This document shows, piece after piece, positions 1 to 5,151 of a stretch of DNA of 7,953 nucleotides. The notes beneath the pieces were generated by a model. The model was not told the DNA's origin. It saw only the letters and a program-made list of their open reading frames with translations, and did not search any database. The position numbers and the translations under genes were made by a program. Origin of the DNA: Dehalococcoidia bacterium UBA4060 (GTDB lineage: Bacteria > Chloroflexota > Dehalococcoidia > GIF9 > UBA5629); NCBI GenBank assembly GCA_002383665.1, contig DFZI01000045.1, positions 1 through 7,953 of the forward strand. The letters are read 5' to 3'. Within the stretch, counting starts at the first letter, position 1; the number at the start of each line of letters is the position of its first letter.

Positions 1-158
1 AGCTTGACAGGATTATGACCGGAAGATTTCCACATACGTCTGTCGAGGTTTTTAAAGACATTACGCGCCAGCGGATGCCAGCTCCACCACAGGTCATAGG
101 CCATCTCCCCTAACCCTTCAATACGCTCAGGGATATTCAATTTAGCTTTAGTATCCAT
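1..158 (-). CDS. glgP: alpha-glucan phosphorylase, N-terminal fragment (cut by window edge)
   Basis: Reading leftwards from an ATG at 158-156, 52 complete codons are open to the window edge; the 3' part of the gene lies outside. The peptide begins MDTKAKLNIPERIEGLGEMA and carries LWWSWHP at residues 23-29, a LDRRMW segment at 38-43 and GHNPV at 47-51. This pattern (Pro-Glu-Arg start, WSW, LD..LW, H-N/D-P) is the N-terminal DUF3417-type region of bacterial alpha-glucan (glycogen/maltodextrin) phosphorylases. Those enzymes release glucose-1-phosphate from alpha-1,4-glucans in the cytoplasm using pyridoxal phosphate. The catalytic domain and PLP lysine are not in view, so function rests on the N-terminal region alone. 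The ribosome site is weak: AAGG at 175-172, 13 nt from the ATG. The gene is divergent from hypB and has its own likely promoter at 216-245. Confidence 0.8.
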   Translation of the reverse strand, partial: MDTKAKLNIPERIEGLGEMAYDLWWSWHPLARNVFKNLDRRMWKSSGHNPVK

Positions 159-215
159 ATATTAATTCAGGCCTTATCTGCAGATCATCAATCGCTATTT
201 TCACGGATGGAGCAT

Positions 216-245
216 ATTATAAGAAAATTACAGTATGCTGTGCAA
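216..245 (-). promoter_or_regulatory. candidate sigma70 promoter for glgP
   Basis: On the minus strand a perfect TATAAT occupies 221-216. Upstream, TGCACA (244-239, spacer 17) or TTGCAC (245-240, spacer 18) could serve as a weak -35. Transcription would start near 209 and leave a leader of about 50 nt before the glgP ATG at 158. The -10 is convincing and the -35 is poor, so an activator may be needed. The 8-mer TACAGTAT (229-236) lies inside the spacer. Confidence 0.5.
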
Positions 246-266
246 TCATATCTCAATCCCCTGAGT

Positions 267-296
267 TTGGAACGCAAAACACGTTTAATGTATACT
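267..296 (+). promoter_or_regulatory. candidate sigma70 promoter for hypBA
   Basis: On the plus strand TTGGAA (267-272, 4 of 6 consensus) is followed after 18 bp by TATACT (291-296, 5 of 6). Transcription would start near 303, about 45 nt before the hypB ATG. The -10 overlaps ATACTGTA (292-299), the reverse complement of the 8-mer in the glgP promoter. A tandem GTAGCCA repeat (297-303 and 304-310) covers the expected start point. Assignment is by pattern only. Confidence 0.4.
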
Positions 297-347
297 GTAG
301 CCAGTAGCCAATGCGATGAGCCATGATAAAACCGGGGGAACTTTAGG

Positions 348-1019
348 ATGAAAATAAATGTAATGCAGGAGGTCCTGCAGGCCAATGACAGGATCGCCGG
401 AGAAAACCGTAAGATATTCCAAAAAAATAAAAACCTGGTACTTAACTTGATGAGTTCCCCGGGCGCAGGTAAAACATCTTTACTGGAGAAAACCGCCGAG
501 ATGCTTCAAGGGAGGTTGAGGCTGGGTGTGATTGTGGGGGATCTCGAGACTACACGCGATGCGGACCGTATCAGTAAATACAATATACCCGCCATACAGC
601 TTACCACGGGCAATGCCTGCCACCTGGATGCTAATATGGTATCATACGCGCTGCCACATTTGAAGCTGGAAGAGATCGACATCCTGGTCATTGAGAACGT
701 GGGCAACCTGGTCTGTCCGGCTGAGTTCATCGTGGGCGAGGATTACAAGATCATGATCCTCAGCGTTACCGAGGGCGATGAAAAACCTCTCAAATATCCT
801 ATGATGTTCCATGAGTCCAAATTGCTTCTGATCAACAAGATCGACCTGGCACAATATACTAACTTTAACATGGAAGAAGCCAAGGCCAACGCACATAAAA
901 TCAATCCTGACATGGATATCATAGAGATATCCTGCACCCAGGGCACAGGACTTGACCGCTGGATTAAATGGCTGGTAGAACATTACAAGCAAAAATTAAA
1001 AGGTTCGGCCCATGCATGA
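348..1019 (+). CDS. hypB: HypB, nickel-insertion GTPase for [NiFe]-hydrogenase maturation
   Basis: This 223-residue cytoplasmic SIMIBI-class GTPase couples GTP hydrolysis to nickel delivery, together with HypA, into the large subunit of [NiFe] hydrogenases. Visible motifs are the P-loop SSPGAGKTS (36-44), the GD.ETTRDADRI switch (64-75), the family metal site formed by C91-H92 (NACHLD) and C123 (ENVGNLVCP, 116-124), NKID (163-166) for guanine recognition, and SCTQGTG near residue 195. The protein lacks both the N-terminal CxxCGC high-affinity nickel motif seen in the E. coli protein and any histidine-rich stretch, so it is the minimal form with the G-domain metal site only. The ATG at 348 is supported by GGGGGA (334-339) nearby and by a start typical of the family. 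Its stop overlaps the start of hypA by 8 bp, implying translational coupling. Confidence 0.96.
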   Translation: MKINVMQEVLQANDRIAGENRKIFQKNKNLVLNLMSSPGAGKTSLLEKTAEMLQGRLRLGVIVGDLETTRDADRISKYNIPAIQLTTGNACHLDANMVSYALPHLKLEEIDILVIENVGNLVCPAEFIVGEDYKIMILSVTEGDEKPLKYPMMFHESKLLLINKIDLAQYTNFNMEEAKANAHKINPDMDIIEISCTQGTGLDRWIKWLVEHYKQKLKGSAHA

Positions 1020-1353
1020 AATGGGCATTGCCCAGAATATACTTGATATTGCAGTAGCCGCAGCACGGAAAGAGGGCGCCTCAAAGATCACCAGGATCAA
1101 TCTGGTGGCCGGTGAGTTACGGGGCATTGAGCCTATGCAGCTCACTTTCTGTTTTGCCGTAGTCGCCCGAGATACCATAGCCGGCAACGCCTACCTGGAC
1201 ATTGAAACTGTGCCAGTTAGCGGATACTGTAACGAGTGCCAGACAAATTTCAGCATCGATGATTATGCCTATGTCTGTCCCCAGTGTGGAAGCGTAAAGA
1301 TCGAAGTCACAGGAGGCACGGAGCTGAGGCTCAAAGACATCGAGATAGAGTGA
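1012..1353 (+). CDS. hypA: HypA, hydrogenase nickel metallochaperone
   Basis: This 113-residue protein has the full HypA/HybF layout. It starts MHEMGIAQNIL, with the conserved nickel-ligand His2-Glu3 pair. A GELRGIEP segment lies at 34-41. A structural zinc site is formed by two CxxC pairs, C73/C76 and C89/C92. HypA binds HypB and passes Ni2+ to the hydrogenase large-subunit precursor; in some organisms it also feeds urease. The gene overlaps hypB by 8 bp (ATGCATGA holds the hypA ATG and the hypB TGA). It has AGG (1001-1003) 8 nt upstream of the ATG, so the pair is almost certainly one transcript. The native start is essential because His2 must be the second residue. It ends 33 bp from the stop of the convergent uvrA. 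Confidence 0.96.
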   Translation: MHEMGIAQNILDIAVAAARKEGASKITRINLVAGELRGIEPMQLTFCFAVVARDTIAGNAYLDIETVPVSGYCNECQTNFSIDDYAYVCPQCGSVKIEVTGGTELRLKDIEIE

Positions 1354-1403
1354 TGCAGTTCGTTACCTGCCGCTCAAATGGCCGATTCAGCCACTGACTG
1401 CAT
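1353..1403. terminator. weak inverted repeat at the hypA/uvrA convergence
   Basis: ATGCAGT (1353-1359) and ACTGCAT (1397-1403) are exact reverse complements. They span the 33-bp gap between the two stop codons and reach into the end of uvrA. The stem is only 7 bp with a 37-nt loop and no T-run on either side. It is at best a weak bidirectional terminator; no better candidate is present between these convergent genes. Confidence 0.2.
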
Positions 1404-4257
1404 TAACAACTGCTCCCTTCACCAGCACTTCCTTGAGGTATCTTCCTGTAGCTGACTCTTCGATCTGTGCAACTTCTTCGGGCGTACCCTCCGCTATCAC
1501 ATAGCCGCCTTCATCCCCCGCCCCCGGCCCCAGGTCGATAATATGATCGGCATTTTTTATTACATCCAGGTGGTGTTCGATAATAATTACGGTATTGCCA
1601 CTGTCCACCAGCCGCTGCAGCACCTTCAGCAGACAATCGATATCGGCGAAGGAAAGCCCGGTAGTCGGCTCATCGAGAATATATACAGTTTTACCCGTCG
1701 AATGACGTGACAGCTCGGCGGCCAGCTTGACACGCTGTGCCTCGCCACCCGATAGGGTGGGCGCCGGCTGCCCCAGGCGCATATAGCCCAGGCCTACGTC
1801 AAGCAGTGTCCCCAGCCTGTTCTTGATCTTGGGAAAATGGTCAAAGAAAGCTGTGGCCTCCTCCACAGTCATATCCAGCACCTCGGCGATGTTCTTCCCT
1901 TTGAACTGGATTTCCAGTGCCTCACGGTTATAGCGTTTGCCCTTGCAGACCTCGCAGGGGACGGTTACGTCGGGCAGGAACTGCATCTCTATTTCAATAT
2001 AACCTTCGCCCTGACATGCCTCGCAACGCCCTCCGCGGACATTGAAAGAGAAACGTCCAGGTGTATAGCCTCTGACCCTCGCTTCCGGCACCGAGGCAAA
2101 CAGCTCCCGGATAGGCGTGAAAGCCCCGGTATAGGTGGCAGGATTGCTCCGAGGCGTTCGACCGATGGGTGACTGGTCTATATTGATCACCTTGTCGATA
2201 TTCTCTATGCCGGTAATGGCCTCACACCTGCCCGGCTTCTCCCTGGCATGGTAAAACAATTGGGCCAGCTTCTTGTAAAGTACATCGTTCATCAGCGTGC
2301 TCTTGCCACTCCCGGAGACACCGCTGATGCAGACCAGCTTGCCCAGTGGTATCTTTACATTCACATCCTTCAGGTTATTTTCGCTGGCGCCCTTGATAGT
2401 AAGGTACTTGCCCGATCCCCGCCTGCGTGAAGCAGGCAGCGGAATACATTTAACGCCGCTCAAATACTGGCCTGTGACCGACTTTTGGCACCTGATGATA
2501 TCGTCGACCGTGCCGGTGGCTACTATCTCACCGCCATGGTCACCGGCGCCCGGGCCCATATCCACAATAAAGTCCGCCGCACGCATCATGGCCTCATCAT
2601 GCTCTACGCTGATCACCGTATTACCCAAATCTCTGAGTTTTTTCAGGGTCGTGATCAGACGGTGAATATCTGCCGGGTGCAGGCCGATAGTCGGCTCATC
2701 ACAGATATACAGCACTCCCATTAGACCGCTGCCTATCATGGTAGCCAATCTGATACGTTGTGTTTCCCCTCCGCTGAGCGTGGTTGAAGCACGGTCCAGC
2801 GTCAGATACCCCAGTCCGATATCCTGCAGAAAACCCAGCCTGGCATCGAGCTCCTTAATTATCTGCCTGGCTATAGTCTTTTCGTTGACAGATAGAACAG
2901 GATTGCCTTCATGAGTGCCCATTAAATCGCGTAACCACTTCTTTGCTGTCACAGCCGTCAGCGCCGCTACATCCATGATGTTTTGACCGGCAATCCTGAT
3001 CGAAAGCGCCTCAGGCTTAAGTCTCTTGCCATTGCATACTGCACAGGGAGAAGCTGACATATACTTCTCGATTTCCATACGGCGGTTCTCTGACTCGGTC
3101 TCGCGGTAGAGTCTCTCCAGATTTGGTATAACACCTTCGAACCCGATGGCATATTCACGCACCTTACCGAAGCGGTAGCGGTAACGATGCCGTTCAGGAT
3201 TCTCTCCGTAAAGCACCAGGTTGAGGCTCTCCCGGTCCATTTTCCTGACCGGGACATTCAGGGAAAACCCGTAGCGCTGTGCCAAATCTTCAAGCTGTGA
3301 CATATACCAGGAATAGGTCGCCCAAGGTTTGATTGCTCCTTCAGTTATGCTCAAACTTTTATCCGGTATGACCAAGTCAGGATCAATCTCCAGTTTGAAC
3401 CCCAGACCCGTACATTCAGGACAAGCACCATGTGGACTGTTAAAACTGAAGCTACGTGGAGAAATCTCTCCCAAGCTGATTCCGCAATGCACACAGGCAA
3501 AATGCTCGGAGAAGAGCAGGTCATCACCATCGGCAACCGATATAAGAATTACCCCTCCACCCAGCTTTAAAGCAGTCTCCACGGAATCTGCAATGCGTGC
3601 TCTATTGCAGTAACTGCCCGTGACAATACGATCAACTACAGCTTCTATCTTATGTTTCTTGTTTTTATCAAGGTTGAATTCTTCAGAAAGGTCCCTTACA
3701 TACCCATCCACCCTCACACGAACAAATCCAGCCTTGCGCAGATCATCGAAAATTTGAAGATGCTCACCTTTCCTGTCCCTGACCAGCGGAGCAAGGATCA
3801 TAATACGTTTGTCTGGCTCAATCTTAAGTACCGCATCTACGATCTGCTGCACAGTTTGACGTTCAATTTCCCTTCCGCACTGTGGGCAGAAAGGGTGCCC
3901 CACCCTGGCAAACAACAGACGCAAATAATCATATATCTCAGTTACCGTGCCGACAGTGGAACGTGGATTATGCGACGGTCCCTTCTGGTCAATGGATATG
4001 GCAGGGCTGAGTCCTTCGATGTAATCCACGTCCGGTTTATCCATGCGTCCCAGGAACTGGCGGGCATACGCAGAGAGAGACTCGATATAGCGCCGTTGCC
4101 CTTCAGCATAGATAGTGTCAAAGGCAAGAGAGCTTTTACCTGAACCGGAGACACCGGTAATTACCGCCAACTTGTCACGCGGGATAGAAACGTCTATATT
4201 TTTCAGATTATGCTCACGTGCACCGCTGACAATAATGTTGGATGAGATCATAGACAT
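1387..4257 (-). CDS. uvrA: UvrA, excinuclease ABC subunit A
   Basis: This is a full-length UvrA of 956 residues (the family is usually about 940-960). UvrA is the dimeric ATPase that recognises bulky DNA lesions and loads UvrB in nucleotide excision repair. ATPase domain I has Walker A GVSGSGKS (35-42), signature LSGGE (494-498), Walker B into DEPTIGLHP (520-528) and H-loop His553. Domain II has Walker A GVSGSGKS (646-653), LSGGE (835-839), DEPTTG (862-867) and His895. Zinc-module cysteines are visible as C255/C258 with C279/C282, and C745/C748 with C768/C771. Further CxxC pairs lie at 124/127 and 405/408. Two starts compete. The ATG at 4257 is only 3 nt from AAGGA (4265-4261), while the second in-frame ATG at 4251 is 9 nt away, so the shorter form may be the real one. 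In domain II the residue after DEPTTGL is Ser869, where a His is common. No clear LexA-type operator was recognised upstream. Confidence 0.98.
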   Translation of the reverse strand: MSMISSNIIVSGAREHNLKNIDVSIPRDKLAVITGVSGSGKSSLAFDTIYAEGQRRYIESLSAYARQFLGRMDKPDVDYIEGLSPAISIDQKGPSHNPRSTVGTVTEIYDYLRLLFARVGHPFCPQCGREIERQTVQQIVDAVLKIEPDKRIMILAPLVRDRKGEHLQIFDDLRKAGFVRVRVDGYVRDLSEEFNLDKNKKHKIEAVVDRIVTGSYCNRARIADSVETALKLGGGVILISVADGDDLLFSEHFACVHCGISLGEISPRSFSFNSPHGACPECTGLGFKLEIDPDLVIPDKSLSITEGAIKPWATYSWYMSQLEDLAQRYGFSLNVPVRKMDRESLNLVLYGENPERHRYRYRFGKVREYAIGFEGVIPNLERLYRETESENRRMEIEKYMSASPCAVCNGKRLKPEALSIRIAGQNIMDVAALTAVTAKKWLRDLMGTHEGNPVLSVNEKTIARQIIKELDARLGFLQDIGLGYLTLDRASTTLSGGETQRIRLATMIGSGLMGVLYICDEPTIGLHPADIHRLITTLKKLRDLGNTVISVEHDEAMMRAADFIVDMGPGAGDHGGEIVATGTVDDIIRCQKSVTGQYLSGVKCIPLPASRRRGSGKYLTIKGASENNLKDVNVKIPLGKLVCISGVSGSGKSTLMNDVLYKKLAQLFYHAREKPGRCEAITGIENIDKVINIDQSPIGRTPRSNPATYTGAFTPIRELFASVPEARVRGYTPGRFSFNVRGGRCEACQGEGYIEIEMQFLPDVTVPCEVCKGKRYNREALEIQFKGKNIAEVLDMTVEEATAFFDHFPKIKNRLGTLLDVGLGYMRLGQPAPTLSGGEAQRVKLAAELSRHSTGKTVYILDEPTTGLSFADIDCLLKVLQRLVDSGNTVIIIEHHLDVIKNADHIIDLGPGAGDEGGYVIAEGTPEEVAQIEESATGRYLKEVLVKGAVVNAVSG

Positions 4258-4332
4258 GCGTCCTTACAGATAAACTGCTAATCATTTTAGCATTACGGAC
4301 AATGGCAGGATAAATCATCTGGAATATACGTG
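4258..4332 (-). other. uvrA upstream region, no confident promoter
   Basis: Between the hairpin at 4333-4362 and uvrA, the only promoter-like element on the minus strand is TAAAAT (4289-4284, 5 of 6 of a -10). There is no recognisable -35 at 16-18 bp. uvrA may use this weak site, an activator-dependent promoter, or read-through from satP past the hairpin. The sequence does not settle which. Confidence 0.3.
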
Positions 4333-4362
4333 ATCAGGGGCTGGTTAAAACCAGCCCCTGAT
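4333..4362 (-). terminator. hairpin after satP, possible terminator without a U-tract
   Basis: ATCAGGGGCTGG (4333-4344) is exactly complementary to CCAGCCCCTGAT (4351-4362), giving a 12-bp GC-rich stem around a 6-nt TTAAAA loop. It lies about 40 nt downstream of the satP stop codon and upstream of uvrA. On the minus strand the bases after the stem are CACGTATATT, not a T-run, so intrinsic termination would be inefficient. It may instead protect the satP mRNA 3' end or attenuate read-through into uvrA. Confidence 0.6.
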
Positions 4363-4402
4363 TAGCACTTGAATATAAATTTCGTAAAGGTGGATACAGC
4401 GT

Positions 4403-4993
4403 CTACTTTGCTACGGGTCCGATCGGCCAGACTACCTTGCCATTGACATCATTAAGCACCTGTGCCAGCCCGGCATAAATAGCAGAAAGGCCACAGATAA
4501 TACCCTCGTATCCTGCTATTATTCCCACAATTGCGCTGCCGGTCGCATCCCGGATCGCCAGTAAGAAGAACAACAAGGTCAGCGTTCCAAAGACAACCTG
4601 CAGGGCACGATTCAGCTTAAATGTCCCGATGAACATGATCAGCGTAAATAAACCCCACATAAAGAAGTAGGCAACCATTGCTGACGTCTCCGTTGCATCC
4701 CACCAGCCAAGCTTAGGCATAAGCAACAGTGTCACCAGGCTAAGCCAGAACAGCCCGTATGATGTAAAGGCTGTTGCACCAAAGGTGTTATTCTTTTTCC
4801 ATTCCTCGATCCCTGCGATTATCTGGGCGAGGCCGCCGTAGAATATTCCCATTGCCAGAATCATCGCTCCCATCTTGAAAATTCCGGCATTATGAATATT
4901 CAATAAAACCGTAGTCATACCGAAACCGAGCAGCCCCAAAGGCGCGGGATTCCCTGTGGTATCCTTGATTATCCTCTCAATGTCTGCGGACAA
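4403..4993 (-). CDS. satP: acetate/succinate permease, GPR1/FUN34/YaaH (SatP) family
   Basis: This 196-residue integral inner-membrane protein carries the family signature NPAPLGL (15-21) and the conserved FYGGLAQ (51-57). About six hydrophobic segments are visible, near 17-36, 40-60, 72-92, 103-124, 129-147 and 152-180, matching the six-helix AceTr fold. Family members move acetate, and in some cases succinate, with protons. The start codon is TTG (4993-4991). It is supported by AAGGGGG (5007-5001) with a 7-nt gap and by an in-frame TAA just upstream, and the next ATG falls inside the first membrane helix. It lies downstream of acs on the same strand, so acetate import plus activation is the likely shared role. 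A terminator hairpin and a consensus promoter between them indicate its own transcript. Substrate specificity is inferred from family and context; ammonium or other monocarboxylates are alternatives. Confidence 0.9.
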   Translation of the reverse strand: MSADIERIIKDTTGNPAPLGLLGFGMTTVLLNIHNAGIFKMGAMILAMGIFYGGLAQIIAGIEEWKKNNTFGATAFTSYGLFWLSLVTLLLMPKLGWWDATETSAMVAYFFMWGLFTLIMFIGTFKLNRALQVVFGTLTLLFFLLAIRDATGSAIVGIIAGYEGIICGLSAIYAGLAQVLNDVNGKVVWPIGPVAK

Positions 4994-5000
4994 ACTTATA

Positions 5001-5007
5001 CCCCCTT
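5001..5007 (-). promoter_or_regulatory. Shine-Dalgarno that fixes the satP TTG start
   Basis: The minus strand reads AAGGGGG, 7 nt before the TTG at 4993. In the same frame a TAA lies immediately upstream, so no longer reading is possible, and no ATG is available until residue 26. Confidence 0.8.
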
Positions 5008-5033
5008 AATTTATTTTAAAACATTAGCTCGAT

Positions 5034-5062
5034 ATTATATTTGCCCAGTAAGTATGTGTCAA
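5034..5062 (-). promoter_or_regulatory. perfect consensus sigma70 promoter for satP
   Basis: On the minus strand TTGACA (5062-5057) and TATAAT (5039-5034) are separated by exactly 17 bp, so both hexamers and the spacer match the sigma70 optimum. Transcription would start near 5027, leaving a leader of about 34 nt before the satP TTG. It lies directly downstream of the acs terminator hairpin, so satP need not be read from acs. Confidence 0.85.
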
Positions 5063-5106
5063 CACGATAAACGATTGCCCCAACCACCCGCTTATTTCAG
5101 GTGATA

Positions 5107-5142
5107 AAGAGACGGCGCTGTTTTAAAGCAGCGCCGTCTCTT
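5107..5142 (-). terminator. acs terminator hairpin
   Basis: AAGAGACGGCGCTG (5107-5120) and CAGCGCCGTCTCTT (5129-5142) form a 14-bp GC-rich stem with an 8-nt loop, starting about 10 nt after the acs stop. On the minus strand the stem continues into a short T-rich stretch (CTCTTTATC). The U-tract is modest, but position and stem strength fit an intrinsic terminator separating acs from the satP promoter. Confidence 0.75.
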
Positions 5143-5151
5143 CTACTCTTA

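Noticed and set aside
188..385. A 65-codon minus-strand open frame in the glgP-hypB gap
   Set aside because: It covers both candidate promoters and the hypB start. The peptide is low quality, and the region is better explained as regulatory DNA.
642..992. A 116-codon minus-strand open frame
   Set aside because: It is fully antisense to hypB, whose frame carries all the GTPase motifs.
1354..1386. Possible small gene or RNA between hypA and uvrA
   Set aside because: Only 33 bp are available. Nothing but a weak inverted repeat is seen.
3652..4143. A 163-codon plus-strand open frame
   Set aside because: It is antisense to the conserved N-terminal half of uvrA. No domain is recognisable and no ribosome site stands out.
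4284..4289. TAAAAT as a uvrA -10 element
   Set aside because: No -35 of any quality lies 16-18 bp upstream, so it is not called as a promoter.
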